DNA of 64,000 nucleotides from Stenotrophomonas sp. ZAC14D1_NAIMI4_1. Its GTDB lineage: Bacteria > Pseudomonadota > Gammaproteobacteria > Xanthomonadales > Xanthomonadaceae. Shown piece by piece: positions 51,061 through 62,123 of the stretch (position 1 is the first letter of the stretch; each line of letters begins with the position of its first letter). A program made the translations under genes and the position numbers. The stretch spans positions 3,562,125 through 3,626,124 of the forward strand of contig NZ_CP026001.1 in the NCBI RefSeq assembly GCF_003086775.1, in the 5' to 3' direction. A model generated the notes under the pieces. It saw nothing but the letters and a program-made list of their open reading frames with translations. It was not told the origin of the DNA and did no database searches.

Positions 51061-51082
51061 GTCGAGCATGGCTCGACTCTAC
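51061..51082. repeat. single REP palindrome
   Basis: GTCGAGCATGGCTCGACTCT then AC; ends CTAC like the other REPs. It lies between the terminator and the sucD stop. Confidence 0.65.
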
Positions 51083-51109
51083 AAGAGCGTCTGCCGGAGA
51101 CAGTCGTTC

Positions 51110-51985
51110 TTATTTGACCAGCTTGGCGATGGCAGCGCCCAGGTCGCCCGGCGAGCGGACGGTGACAACACCGGCAGCTTCCATTGCGGCGAACTTGCCT
51201 TCTGCAGTGCCCTTGCCGCCCGAGGCGATCGCACCGGCGTGGCCCATGCGCTTGCCGGCCGGAGCCGACGCACCGGCGATGAAACCGACGACCGGCTTCT
51301 TCACGTGGTTCTTGATGTACTCGGCACCGGCTTCTTCAGCGTCGCCGCCGATTTCGCCGACCATGATGATGCCTTCGGTCTGCGGGTCTTCGTTGAACAG
51401 CTTCAGGCAGTCGACGAAGTTCAGGCCGTTGATCGGGTCACCACCGATGCCGATGCAGGTGGACTGGCCCAGGCCGACTTCGGTGGTCTGCTTGACCGCT
51501 TCATAGGTCAGGGTGCCCGAACGCGACACGATGCCGATCTTGCCCGGCTGGTGGATGTGGCCCGGCATGATGCCGATCTTGCACTCACCCGGGGTGATGA
51601 CGCCCGGGCAGTTCGGCCCGATCAGCACGGTGTCCGGATGCGAACGGGTCAGCACGTTCTTGACGCGCAGCATGTCCAGCACCGGGATGCCTTCGGTGAT
51701 GCAGACGATGACCTTGATGCCGGCAGCAGCGGCTTCCAGGATCGCGTCAGCCGCGTACGGCGGCGGCACGTAGATGACCGAAGCGTTGGCGCCGGTGCTC
51801 TGTACGGCGTCGGCAACGGTGTTGAAGACCGGCAGGTCGATATGGGTGGTGCCACCCTTGCCCGGGGTCACGCCGCCGACGACCTGGGTGCCGTACTCGA
51901 TCATCTGAGTGGCGTGGAAGGTGCCCTGCTGGCCGGTGAAGCCCTGCACGATCACCTTGGTGTTCTTGTTGATCAAAACAGACAT
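51110..51985 (-). CDS. sucD: succinyl-CoA synthetase alpha subunit
   Basis: 291 aa. With SucC it converts succinyl-CoA, ADP/GDP and Pi to succinate, CoA and NTP in the TCA cycle. The CoA-binding N-domain carries [23 protein letters not shown] and [13 protein letters not shown]. The active-site His that is phosphorylated lies in the [17 protein letters not shown] block. [21 protein letters not shown] is also typical. It starts 21 bp after sucC on the same strand, so the two form the sucCD operon. In Xanthomonadaceae this pair commonly sits beside pilS/pilR. Confidence 0.97.
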   Translation of the reverse strand: MSVLINKNTKVIVQGFTGQQGTFHATQMIEYGTQVVGGVTPGKGGTTHIDLPVFNTVADAVQSTGANASVIYVPPPYAADAILEAAAAGIKVIVCITEGIPVLDMLRVKNVLTRSHPDTVLIGPNCPGVITPGECKIGIMPGHIHQPGKIGIVSRSGTLTYEAVKQTTEVGLGQSTCIGIGGDPINGLNFVDCLKLFNEDPQTEGIIMVGEIGGDAEEAGAEYIKNHVKKPVVGFIAGASAPAGKRMGHAGAIASGGKGTAEGKFAAMEAAGVVTVRSPGDLGAAIAKLVK

Positions 51986-52006
51986 TGGAATTCCTTGGTG
52001 TCGGTA

Positions 52007-53176
52007 TCAGGCGGCGTTCTTGACAGCTTCAACGATCTTCTTGGCGCCATCGTTGATGTTGTCAGCCGGGATGATGGCCATGCCGCTGTCACGCAGCAGC
52101 TGCTTGCCTTCTTCCACGTTGGTGCCTTCCAGGCGCACCACGACCGGAACCTTGACGCCCACTTCCTTCACGGCGGCAATGATGCCTTCGGCAATCATGT
52201 CGCAGCGGACGATGCCGCCGAAGATGTTGACGAAGATGCCTTCGACCTTGTCCGAGGACAGGATCAGCTTGAAGGCTTCGATGACGCGCTGCTTGTTCGC
52301 ACCGCCGCCCACGTCCAGGAAGTTCGCCGGCTCGCCGCCGTTGAGCTTGATGACGTCCATGGTGGCCATGGCCAGGCCGGCGCCGTTCACCATGCAGCCG
52401 ATGTTGCCGTCCATGGTGACGTAGTTGATGTCCAGCTCCGAAGCGATCACTTCGGTCGGATCTTCCTGGGTCTTGTCGCGCATGGCGACCAGGGCCTTCT
52501 GGCGGAAGGCGGCGTTGTCGTCGCTGTCGAACTTGCCGTCCAGCGCGTACAGGTTGCCGTCGTCCAGGATGGCCAGCGGGTTGATTTCAACCAGGGCCAG
52601 GTCCTTTTCGTTGAACAGGCGGTACAGGTTCACCATGATGCTGGCGAACTGGCCGGCCTGCTTGGCGGTCAGGCCCAGCTTGAAGCCGAAATCACGGCCG
52701 TGGTAACCCTGCACGCCTTCGACGAAGTCGACGTTCAGCGAGTGGATCAGCTCCGGGGTTTCAGCAGCGACCTGCTCGATCTCCACGCCGCCTTCCGAAG
52801 AGGCGATGTAGGTGATGGTCTTGGTGCCACGGTCAACCAGCACCGACAGGTACAGTTCCTTGACGATCTCGCCGGCGGTGGTCACCAGCACCAGGTTGAC
52901 CGGCAGTTCGACGCCTGCGGTCTGGTAGGTGGCCATCTTGGTGCCGAGCATCTTGGCCGCAGCGGCCTTCACGTCGTCAGTGGTCTTGCAGAACTTGACG
53001 CCGCCAGCCTTGCCGCGGCCGCCAGCGTGGATCTGCGCCTTGACCATCCAGGGGCCCTGGCCCAGGGAGTTGGCAGCTTCGACTGCTTCGTCCGGGGTCG
53101 CCGCGACCTTGCCGGCCGGGACCGGGATGCCGTACTCGGCAAGCAGCTGTTTTGACTGGTATTCGTGGAAATTCAT
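52007..53176 (-). CDS. sucC: succinyl-CoA synthetase beta subunit
   Basis: 389 aa, ATG at 53176 ([20 protein letters not shown]). ATP-grasp domain with [16 protein letters not shown] (nucleotide binding) and [20 protein letters not shown] (Mg2+/ATP). The C-terminal ligase-CoA domain has [21 protein letters not shown] and [14 protein letters not shown]. Length is typical. First gene of sucCD; divergent from pilS across 340 bp. Confidence 0.97.
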   Translation of the reverse strand: MNFHEYQSKQLLAEYGIPVPAGKVAATPDEAVEAANSLGQGPWMVKAQIHAGGRGKAGGVKFCKTTDDVKAAAAKMLGTKMATYQTAGVELPVNLVLVTTAGEIVKELYLSVLVDRGTKTITYIASSEGGVEIEQVAAETPELIHSLNVDFVEGVQGYHGRDFGFKLGLTAKQAGQFASIMVNLYRLFNEKDLALVEINPLAILDDGNLYALDGKFDSDDNAAFRQKALVAMRDKTQEDPTEVIASELDINYVTMDGNIGCMVNGAGLAMATMDVIKLNGGEPANFLDVGGGANKQRVIEAFKLILSSDKVEGIFVNIFGGIVRCDMIAEGIIAAVKEVGVKVPVVVRLEGTNVEEGKQLLRDSGMAIIPADNINDGAKKIVEAVKNAA

Positions 53177-53516
53177 GCGTCACCGTGGGAATAGGAACGA
53201 CCGCACGCAATTCCTCAGGGGCCCCGGCGGGGCGCCGGCATGGACCGCGGCGGGCCCACTATTGTGGCCGAGCCAGCGCCGGGGCGCAAAGAACCCGGGA
53301 CGAACGGCCAGACCCGGCCAGATTTCCACGTTCATTCAGGCAGTTGCGCCGCCCCGGGGGCGGCCCGCCCGGGCCCGGTGTGGGCCGATTGCGCAGGAAA
53401 CCGCTTCCACCGGCCTATACTGGTGCCGCGGGTCCGATGATCGGGGGAACGTCGGGTACGCTGCAGCATCAACGCCGTCACATCCAGATCCAGGCAGCCA
53501 GAAGGGGAGTTCCGGC
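53177..53516. other. sucC/pilS intergenic region
   Basis: 340 bp, very GC-rich, without a believable gene. TATACT at 53416-53421 is the best -10-like hexamer for pilS, about 100 bp before its start, but the -35 box is unclear. An inverted GC-rich stretch near 53350-53385 could form a hairpin. No REP is seen. Confidence 0.35.
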
Positions 53517-55130
53517 GTGTCACCCAGCGCTTCATTGATCGACCGCATCGAATCGATTCCCCGGCGCGAGCTGTACTTCTTCGCGCTGTACCGCGTGCTG
53601 ATCGCTTCGGTCATCGCCGCGCTGCTGTACAGCCCGCTGTCCATGCTCGTCGGCGAAGCGCACCACCCCCGCCTGGCCTACCTGGTCGGGGCCACCTACC
53701 TGGTCCTGTCCCTGCTGCTCCTGCTGGTCGGCCGCAGCGAGCGTTGGCTGCTGCCGATCGTGGTCACCGGCGTGCTGCTGGACATCGTCGCGGCCAGCCT
53801 GCTGGCCCACGCCCTGCCCGGTGCCAGCGCCGGCATCTCCATGTCGCTGCTGTTCAACATCGCCGCGGCGGCCACCCTGCTGCCCCTCAGCTGGGGCCTG
53901 GTGCTGGCCCTGGCCGCCAGCGCCGCCACCGCCGCCGAGTACCTGTGGAAGGTACTGGAGGGCGGCGACCCCACCCGTACCCTGGCCGAGCTGGCCATGT
54001 TCGCCACCAGCTACCTGGCCCTAGCCTTCATCAGTTACCAGGTGGGCAGCCGCGCCCGCCGCAACCAGCAGCTGGCCAACCAGCGCGGCGATGAAGTGGC
54101 CAACCTGTTCCAGATCAACGAGCTGATCATCCGCCGCATGCGCACCGGGGTGATCGTCGTCGATGGCGACAACCGGATCACCCTGGCCAACGAGGCCGCC
54201 TCCCTGCTGCTGGGTGACAACGACGGCGTGGGCGAGACCGGCCAGCTGGACCTGGCCAGCATCGCGCCCGAACTGGCCCGGCGCCTGAACCGCTGGCGCA
54301 ACGGCTGGACCCAGGACGAACTGCCGCTGCAGCTCAACCCCGACCAGCCCGAAGTGCAGCCGCGCTTTGCCCGCCTGCTGGCCGGCAGCGAGCTGGCCCT
54401 GGTCTTCCTGGATGACTCCAGCGTGGTCTCGCGCCGCGCCGAATCGCTCACCCTTTCGGCGATGGGCCGTTTCTCGGCCAGCCTGGCGCACGAGATCCGC
54501 AACCCGCTGGCAGCCATCAACTACGCCGTGCAGCTGCTGGAGGAAGGCACCGGTTTCAATGAAAGCGACCGCCGGTTGCTGCAGATCATCCACCAGCAGT
54601 GCCAGCGCACCAACGGCATCGTGGAAAGCGTGCTGGGCCTGGCCCGGCGCGAGCGCGCCACGCCCGAGAACGTCGACCTGGCCGCCTTCGTGCGCCGCTT
54701 CGTGCTGGAGTACAAGCAGGGCCAGACCCTGGAAACGGACAGCATCGAGCCGATCATCAACGACACCTCGGTCCCGGCCCTGGTCGATACCCGCCACCTG
54801 TACCAGGTGCTGACCGTGCTGGTGCACAACGCGCTGAAGTACGGCCGCGTGGGCGAGCAGCCGGCGCGCGTGCGCCTGCGCGTGGCCCAGCACGAGCGCA
54901 GCGCGGTGATCGATGTGATGGACCGTGGTCCCGGCATTCCCGAGGCCGTGGCCGCGCAGCTGTTCCGCCCGTTCTTCACCACCTCCGAACACGGCACCGG
55001 CCTGGGCCTGTACATCGCCCGCGAGCTGTGCCGCGCCAACCAGGCACGGCTGGACTACATCCCCGTGCCGGCGGGTGGTTCCTGTTTCCGCCTGGTCCTG
55101 CCCGGCCCGCATGCATTGATTCCGCAGTGA
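53517..55130 (+). CDS. pilS: type IV pilus sensor histidine kinase PilS
   Basis: 537 aa from a GTG at 53517 preceded by AGGGGAG; upstream frame is not conserved-looking. Six membrane helices cover about 20-175, as in Pseudomonas PilS, which senses pilin in the membrane. A PAS-like domain spans about 200-300 (NELIIRRMRTGVIVVDGDNRITLANEA), HisKA has phospho-acceptor His325 in SLAHEIRNPLAAI, and HATPase_c has VHNALKYGR, DRGPGIP and GTGLGLYIARELC. It phosphorylates PilR, encoded 55 bp downstream. Confidence 0.95.
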   Translation: MSPSASLIDRIESIPRRELYFFALYRVLIASVIAALLYSPLSMLVGEAHHPRLAYLVGATYLVLSLLLLLVGRSERWLLPIVVTGVLLDIVAASLLAHALPGASAGISMSLLFNIAAAATLLPLSWGLVLALAASAATAAEYLWKVLEGGDPTRTLAELAMFATSYLALAFISYQVGSRARRNQQLANQRGDEVANLFQINELIIRRMRTGVIVVDGDNRITLANEAASLLLGDNDGVGETGQLDLASIAPELARRLNRWRNGWTQDELPLQLNPDQPEVQPRFARLLAGSELALVFLDDSSVVSRRAESLTLSAMGRFSASLAHEIRNPLAAINYAVQLLEEGTGFNESDRRLLQIIHQQCQRTNGIVESVLGLARRERATPENVDLAAFVRRFVLEYKQGQTLETDSIEPIINDTSVPALVDTRHLYQVLTVLVHNALKYGRVGEQPARVRLRVAQHERSAVIDVMDRGPGIPEAVAAQLFRPFFTTSEHGTGLGLYIARELCRANQARLDYIPVPAGGSCFRLVLPGPHALIPQ

Positions 55131-55185
55131 TCCGCCGCGTCAAACATTTGTCGCTTCCAGCCCCCGTCGTTTATCTTCTCCGCCC

Positions 55186-56559
<1,374 letters not shown>

Positions 56560-56575
56560 GGCGGGCCATCCCCCG

Positions 56576-56674
56576 GTAGTGCCGGCCGCTGGCCGGCAAC
56601 TTCACGCATCGTGTCATCCACGCATGGCGTGGATCTACCGTAGAGCCGAGCCCACGCTCGGCTGCTTCGGCTAC
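56576..56674. repeat. three REP palindromes between pilR and pilB
   Basis: GTAGTGCCGGCCGCTGGCCG (56576-56600), ATCCACGCATGGCGTGGAT ending CTAC (56616-56638), and GTAGAGCCGAGCCCACGC to CTAC (56640-56674). Confidence 0.8.
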
Positions 56675-56681
56675 AACCGCA

Positions 56682-58412
56682 TCAATCCTTGGTGACGCGG
56701 TTGATCTCGGCCAGGCTGGTCACGCCCGCCGCGGCCTTCTTCAGCGCGGACTGGCGCAGGTCGTTCACCTTGATCGCCTGCGCTGCCTCTGCGATCTGCA
56801 AGGCATTGCCGCCGGCCAGGATGATCGTCGAGATCTCGTCGGTCATCGGCATCACCTGGTAGATACCGGTACGGCCCTTGTAGCCCTCGGTGCACTCATC
56901 GCAGCCCACCGCTTCGTACAGCTCGATGCCCGCATCCAGCTGCTCCTGGGTGAAGCCCTCGGCCAGCAGCGCGTGCGCCGGCAGGGTGGACGGACGCTTG
57001 CAGTTGCTGCACAGGCGGCGCGCCAGGCGCTGGGCGATCACCAGGGTGACCGAACTGGTGATGTTGTACGGCGCGATGCCCATGTTCATCAGGCGCGCGA
57101 TGGTCTGCGGCGCGTCGTTGGTATGCAGGGTGGACAGCACCATGTGGCCGGTCTGCGCGGCCTTGATCGCGATCTCGGCCGTTTCCAGGTCGCGGATTTC
57201 GCCGACCATGATGATGTCCGGATCCTGTCGCAGGAACGAGCGCAGCGCGGCGGCAAAGGTCATGCCGCGCTTGTTGTTCTGCTGCACCTGGTTGACGCCG
57301 GGCAGGCGGATTTCCACCGGATCTTCGGCGGTGGAGATGTTGCGGGTCTCGTCGTTAAGGATGCCCAGCGCGGTATACAGCGACACCGTCTTGCCCGAAC
57401 CGGTCGGGCCGGTCACCAGGACCATGCCGTACGGCTTGTGGATCGCCTCCAGGAACAGCTTCTGCTGCTCCGGCTCGTAACCCAGTTTGTCGATGCCCAG
57501 CTTGGCCGCGCTGCCATCCAGGATACGCAGCACCACCTTTTCGCCGAACAGGGTCGGCAGCGTGCTCACGCGGAAGTCGATCTGCTTGGTCTTGGACAGG
57601 TTCAGCTTGATGCGTCCGTCCTGCGGCACGCGCTTCTCGGCGATGTCCAGCTGCGCCATCACCTTCAGACGCGCGGCGATGCGCTGGTTCAACTTCACCG
57701 GCGCGCGCGCGACCATCTTCAGCAGGCCATCGATGCGCAGGCGCACGCGGTAGTCGTCTTCGTAAGGTTCGAAGTGGATGTCCGAAGCGCCCTTGCGGAT
57801 CGCATCGACCAGCACCTTGTTGACGAACTTGACCACCGGGGTGTCGTCACCCTTGGCGTCGATGCCACTGTCGCTGCTGCCAGCGAGATCCTCGTCGCCA
57901 CCGCTGACGTCAAGGTTGGCCATGCCCTCGTCATCGCCACCGAGCGCGTCGGACATGGTGTCATGCTTGGCCTGCCACTGCTCCAGCGTGCGGCGGATCT
58001 GGTCCTCGTCGATGAGGATCGGCTCCACCACCAGGTTGGTGTGGAACTTGATCTCATCCAGCGAATGGGTCGGGTTGCTGGTGCCGACGAACAGGCGGCC
58101 ACCGCGTTTGAACAGCGGCAGCACGTTGTGCTTGCGCAGCAGCTCCTCGCTGACCAGCGCAATGGCGTTCTGGCTGCTGTCGAACGTGGACACATCGAAC
58201 AGCGGCATGCCGAATTCGACCGAATTGGCGGCGGCCAGCTGCGCGGCGCCCACGACTTTGTTCTGCGCGAACCAGGTCGGGAGGGGCAGGCGTGCGGCGG
58301 TAGCCTTGGCCATCGCATCGCGGGCAGCAGCTTCATCCAGCGCGCCATCCTGGACCAGGCGGCGCGCCAGGCCGGTGATGCCGACGAGATTGGCGGTGGT
58401 TACGGCGTTCAT
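56682..58412 (-). CDS. pilB: type IV pilus extension ATPase PilB
   Basis: 576 aa from the ATG at 58412 (MNAVTTANLVGITGLARRLV). Hexameric ATPase at the inner membrane that drives pilus extension with PilC. The MshEN/T2SSE N-domain covers about 1-160, with Walker A GPTGSGKTVSLYTALG, Asp box TAEDPVEIRLPGV, Walker B RSFLRQDPDIIMVGEIRDLETAEI and His box TLHTNDAPQT. A tetracysteine zinc site lies at CSNCKRP and CDECTEGY near the C-terminus. It is convergent with pilR. The usual pilA and pilC partners are not found next to it; a glycan gene block lies upstream instead. Confidence 0.96.
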   Translation of the reverse strand: MNAVTTANLVGITGLARRLVQDGALDEAAARDAMAKATAARLPLPTWFAQNKVVGAAQLAAANSVEFGMPLFDVSTFDSSQNAIALVSEELLRKHNVLPLFKRGGRLFVGTSNPTHSLDEIKFHTNLVVEPILIDEDQIRRTLEQWQAKHDTMSDALGGDDEGMANLDVSGGDEDLAGSSDSGIDAKGDDTPVVKFVNKVLVDAIRKGASDIHFEPYEDDYRVRLRIDGLLKMVARAPVKLNQRIAARLKVMAQLDIAEKRVPQDGRIKLNLSKTKQIDFRVSTLPTLFGEKVVLRILDGSAAKLGIDKLGYEPEQQKLFLEAIHKPYGMVLVTGPTGSGKTVSLYTALGILNDETRNISTAEDPVEIRLPGVNQVQQNNKRGMTFAAALRSFLRQDPDIIMVGEIRDLETAEIAIKAAQTGHMVLSTLHTNDAPQTIARLMNMGIAPYNITSSVTLVIAQRLARRLCSNCKRPSTLPAHALLAEGFTQEQLDAGIELYEAVGCDECTEGYKGRTGIYQVMPMTDEISTIILAGGNALQIAEAAQAIKVNDLRQSALKKAAAGVTSLAEINRVTKD

Positions 58413-58686
58413 TGAAATCCTTGGCTCGTGGGGCGGGCAATGCCGTGGCTCGTTCACGAGGCCACGTCACGGGGTCCCAGAACATGCCACGGCCACTGAC
58501 CGCCCTCCTGCGTCCAGCCTGGCAGGCACAATCCTGACTCCCCGGGTGATGATAGCTCTCCCGGTGCCCGGCCAACACAGCAGCGGTGAACATCCCCCAT
58601 TCCGGGCCTGCGGACTGGAACGGCCAGCACCCCATTCAGGCATCGCGGCGGAGTAACATTACGGCGGGGAAAAACGGGGAAACACC

Positions 58687-59562
58687 TTGAACCAGCTCAG
58701 TATCATCCTGCCGGCAAAGAACGAAGCCGAGGGGCTCCAGCGCACGCTTCCGGCACTTCGCCAGCACTACCCTCACGCGGAGATCATCGTCGTTGATGAT
58801 GGCTCCACCGACGCCACCGCGGCCATCGCCCGCGAACACGGCGTCAAGGTGCTTTCCAGCCCCTACTCGATGGGCAACGGCGCATCGATCAAGCGCGGTG
58901 CTCGCGAGGCCACCGGCGAAATCCTGGTGTTCATGGATGCCGACGGGCAGCATCATCCGGCCCACATCCAGGCCCTGCTGGACAAGCTGGCCGAAGGCTA
59001 TGACATGGTCGTGGGTGCCCGTGACAGCAGCGGCCAGGCAAACGTCCACCGCGGCCTCGCCAACCGGTTCTACAACTGGCTGGCCAGCCACATGACCGGC
59101 TTCGAAGTGAAGGACCTGACCTCCGGGTTCCGTGCGGTGCGCGCAGGACGCTTCCGCGAGTTCCTGCACCTGCTGCCGAACGGGTTCAGCTATCCCACCA
59201 CCAGCACCATGGCCTTCTTCCGCAGCGCATACCCGGTGGCCTACGTGCCGATCCCGGTGGCCAAGCGCGTCGGCAACGGCAGCCACATCCGTCCCATCAA
59301 GGACGGCATCCGCTTCCTCCTGATCATCTTCAAGATCGCCACCCTGTACTCGCCGCTGAAGCTGTTCGCGCCGGTGGCAGTGGCGTTCTTCCTGGTGGGC
59401 CTGGGCTACTACGGCTATACCTTCGCGACCATGCACCGCTTCACCAACATGAGCACGCTGCTGTTCAGTGCATCGGTGATCATTTTCCTGATAGGGCTGG
59501 TTTCCGAGCAGATCACGGGCCTGACCTACCTGGCGTCGCGGAACGGGCATGAGACAAAATGA
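58687..59562 (+). CDS. glycosyltransferase family 2 (polyprenyl-phosphate sugar transferase type)
   Basis: 291 aa with a TTG start at 58687 (NQLSIILPAKNEAEGLQRTL), GGGGAAA upstream. GT-A fold with EIIVVDDGSTDAT and DADGQHHP (DxD) and GFRAVRAGRFREFL. Two C-terminal membrane helices (LYSPLKLFAPVAVAFFLVGLG, TLLFSASVIIFLIGLVSEQ) match DPM1/GtrB-like enzymes, which place a sugar on undecaprenyl phosphate on the cytoplasmic face. The stop overlaps the next start (ATGA). It is the first gene of a GT2-GT4-flippase unit. Confidence 0.9.
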   Translation: MNQLSIILPAKNEAEGLQRTLPALRQHYPHAEIIVVDDGSTDATAAIAREHGVKVLSSPYSMGNGASIKRGAREATGEILVFMDADGQHHPAHIQALLDKLAEGYDMVVGARDSSGQANVHRGLANRFYNWLASHMTGFEVKDLTSGFRAVRAGRFREFLHLLPNGFSYPTTSTMAFFRSAYPVAYVPIPVAKRVGNGSHIRPIKDGIRFLLIIFKIATLYSPLKLFAPVAVAFFLVGLGYYGYTFATMHRFTNMSTLLFSASVIIFLIGLVSEQITGLTYLASRNGHETK

Positions 59563-60722
59563 ATGCCGCACAGGGGCAGTTGCAGCACCTGCTGGTGGTT
59601 ACCCGCAATCTGCCGCCACTGCAGGGGGGCATGGAGCGACTCAACTGGCATCTGCTCCAGCAAGTGCAGCATCTTGCCGCTGTGCAGGTGATCGCTCCCG
59701 AAGGATCGGCTGAGCGGGCGCCCGCCGGGATTCCAGTGCGGGAGGTTCCGTTGCGCCCCCTCTGGCGTTTTCTGGTGAACGCCATGTGGTGCACGCTGAC
59801 TCACAGCATGCGAAATCGCCGGGGCACCTGTCTGGCGGGCAGTGGCCTGACTGCACCTCACGCATGGTTGGCTAGCCGCCTTTCTGGAGGCCGCTGCGTC
59901 GCGTATCTCCACGGACTGGATATCAGCGTGGACAACGCGGCATACCGAACGCTATGGCTGCCGGTGCTGCGCCGCCTCGACCTGGTTATTGTCAACAGCA
60001 GGGCGACAGCCGCGTTGGCTACCGAGGCAGGAATCGACCCGGAACGAATCCACATCGTCCACCCGGGTACAGCACTGCCCACCATTCCCCATGCGGCACA
60101 ACGTACCGCAGAGGCTGTCGATTTCCGCGAACGCCATGGCCTCGGAAAAGGTCCACTGATTCTCTCCGTGGGCCGGTTGACCCGCCGGAAGGGCATGATG
60201 GAATTCGTGCGCGACGTGCTTCCGCTTGTGCTGGCCGCGCACCCGGACGCGTTCCTGGTCGTCGTTGGCGCTACCGCCAGCCAAGCCCTCGCTTCAGAAG
60301 CGGTGACACCCGCGCAGTTGATCGAAAGTGCCAGCAGTGCCGTGCGCGAGAGAATCCGGTTCGTTGGCGAATTGAGCGATGAAGAACTGGGCATCAGCAT
60401 GTGCGCAAGCGCGGTCCACGTGTTCCCCGTGCGGTCCCAGCGCAGCGACCCAGAGGGGTTTGGGATGGTCGCCATCGAGGCAGCCGCCCACGGTTTGACG
60501 ACGGTTGCCTATGCGTCGGGCGGCGTCGCCGATGCCGTCGCGAACGGAATTTCCGGTTTCCTGATCGAACCTGGTGACAGCAGCGGCTACGCCACTGCGG
60601 TGATCCACGCCATCGATGCCCCCCTGCCCGCTGAACCAATGCGCGCATTTGCGATGCGGTTCAGCTGGGACGCTTTTGGAGCCAAGGTACGGGAACTGCT
60701 TTCATCAGTGACGCGGCGATGA
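59559..60722 (+). CDS. glycosyltransferase family 4
   Basis: 387 aa. GT-B fold: N-domain TRNLPPLQGGMERLNWHLLQQ, linker HGLDISVDN...VIVNSRATAALATEAGI, C-domain donor site LSVGRLTRRKGMMEFV and DPEGFGMVAIEAAAHGLTTVAYASGG (EX7E). Retaining enzyme using an NDP-sugar; acceptor unknown. Coupled to the GT2 gene by a 4-bp overlap. It is less GC-rich than the GT2 gene before it, hinting at separate acquisition. Acts at the cytoplasmic face in surface-glycan assembly. Confidence 0.9.
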   Translation: MNAAQGQLQHLLVVTRNLPPLQGGMERLNWHLLQQVQHLAAVQVIAPEGSAERAPAGIPVREVPLRPLWRFLVNAMWCTLTHSMRNRRGTCLAGSGLTAPHAWLASRLSGGRCVAYLHGLDISVDNAAYRTLWLPVLRRLDLVIVNSRATAALATEAGIDPERIHIVHPGTALPTIPHAAQRTAEAVDFRERHGLGKGPLILSVGRLTRRKGMMEFVRDVLPLVLAAHPDAFLVVVGATASQALASEAVTPAQLIESASSAVRERIRFVGELSDEELGISMCASAVHVFPVRSQRSDPEGFGMVAIEAAAHGLTTVAYASGGVADAVANGISGFLIEPGDSSGYATAVIHAIDAPLPAEPMRAFAMRFSWDAFGAKVRELLSSVTRR

Positions 60723-60809
60723 CCGACATCCACTGCTACCCGGTTCGGCAGCGCAGCATCAGGCGCTGGGCAATGACCCTATCGCAGTCGCAGACCGCGC
60801 TGGCGCCGT

Positions 60810-62123
60810 ATGCTTCCGCCGGTGTTGCTTCCTGCCCTGACGGCCAGCCGCAGTGCATCACGGAGGCCGCGGGTGCGTTTTAAGCTGCCGTCCCTCGGAG
60901 GACTGGCCAGGACCTCGATCCTGGTGATGTTCTGGCAGGGCGTCCGCATGGCATGCCTGGCCGTCTGGATCTTTGTCGGCGCACGGGTGCTGGGTGCTGA
61001 GAACTACGGCCTGTTCTCTGGCACGGTGGGGACGGCGACGGCGCTGGCCGGCCTGGCGGGCCTTGGTGGTGGCATGCTCATGTACCAGTACACCGCTGCA
61101 GACCGCTCACGCTTTGCCCGCTACTGGAAGCAGTCCCTTCTTCTCTGCGCTCTCACCGCGATACCACTCTCCGTGGTCTTCTGCCTGCTCAGCAGAAGCC
61201 TGCTGCCATGGCCTGCCCTGTACCTCATCGCGGTCTCGGAGATCGTGGTGTATCCGTTCGTGACCAACGCGGCGTTCGCCCTCTCGGCCAATGACCGGAT
61301 GGGATGGTCGGCCGCCCTGCCCGCGCTGAACGCCTTGCTGCGGCTGGCCGCGATCTGCATCTTCAGCGCACTGCCCGCATCGGCCGACCTGACCGCATAT
61401 CTCGCGCTGCATCTGGCCGCGTCCGCCTGTAGTGCGCTCCTCGCGCTGCTGGCGGTGCGCTGCCTGCTGAAGCCGGGGCCGGCAAAGGCACGGATCAGCC
61501 GCAGCGACCTGATGCACGGCAGCGGCCACGCAGCCGGATGGAGCTCATCGGTGGGCGTCACCACGCTGGACAAGTCCTTCGTGCTGCATGCAGGTGGCAG
61601 CGCGGTTGCCGGCCAGTACTCGGCCGCGTACCGCATCGCGGCAGTGTTCGCGATGCCGCTCGACGCCATGATCATGTCCGCCATGCCGCGCCTGTTCCGG
61701 GCGCAACGGGACAACACCCAGCACCGGCGCCTCGTCGCCTCGATGATCCTGGCCGCGCTGGGCTATGGCATCGCCGCCAGCGCGGTGCTGGGCTACGGCG
61801 CCCACATGCTTCCGCATCTGCTGGGCAGCGATTTCACCGCGGCCATTCCGGGCCTGCAGTGGATGGGCCTGTTCGTGGTCGGCTACAGCGTGCGGCAGAT
61901 CGGCTGCCACACGCTGCTGGGGCGCGGCTGGAAACTGCGCAAGTTCCTCGTCGAAGCGCTGGGCCTGCTGTTGATGGCGGCGCTCTCGGCATTGTGGATC
62001 CCGGCGTACGGCCTGCAGGGTGCCGTGTGGATGATCATCACCGCCGAGGCCGTGATGGCCTGCATCGCCTGGGTGGTCGTGTCCTTCAGTCCCGCGCCGG
62101 CAAGCGCGAGCGCGCAACACTGA
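60810..62123 (+). CDS. oligosaccharide flippase-like membrane protein (Wzx/MOP family)
   Basis: 437 aa (ATG 60810; an internal GTG at the VRFKLPSLGG position is possible). About 12 hydrophobic segments with the MOP-type opening GLARTSILVMFWQGVRMACLAVW and GARVLGAENYGLFS. Expected to move undecaprenyl-linked glycans across the inner membrane. The last 38 bp overlap the convergent GT4 gene at 62086. The gap of 87 bp after the GT4 gene contains no clear promoter. Confidence 0.85.
   Translation: MLPPVLLPALTASRSASRRPRVRFKLPSLGGLARTSILVMFWQGVRMACLAVWIFVGARVLGAENYGLFSGTVGTATALAGLAGLGGGMLMYQYTAADRSRFARYWKQSLLLCALTAIPLSVVFCLLSRSLLPWPALYLIAVSEIVVYPFVTNAAFALSANDRMGWSAALPALNALLRLAAICIFSALPASADLTAYLALHLAASACSALLALLAVRCLLKPGPAKARISRSDLMHGSGHAAGWSSSVGVTTLDKSFVLHAGGSAVAGQYSAAYRIAAVFAMPLDAMIMSAMPRLFRAQRDNTQHRRLVASMILAALGYGIAASAVLGYGAHMLPHLLGSDFTAAIPGLQWMGLFVVGYSVRQIGCHTLLGRGWKLRKFLVEALGLLLMAALSALWIPAYGLQGAVWMIITAEAVMACIAWVVVSFSPAPASASAQH

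Noticed and set aside
58501..58560. Sigma-54 (-24/-12) promoter near pilB/GT2
   Set aside because: TGGCA is present but no TTGC element at the required spacing on either strand.
60719..60883. 54-codon frame starting in the ATGA after the GT4 gene
   Set aside because: No domain, odd composition, overlaps the flippase start in another frame; probably chance.
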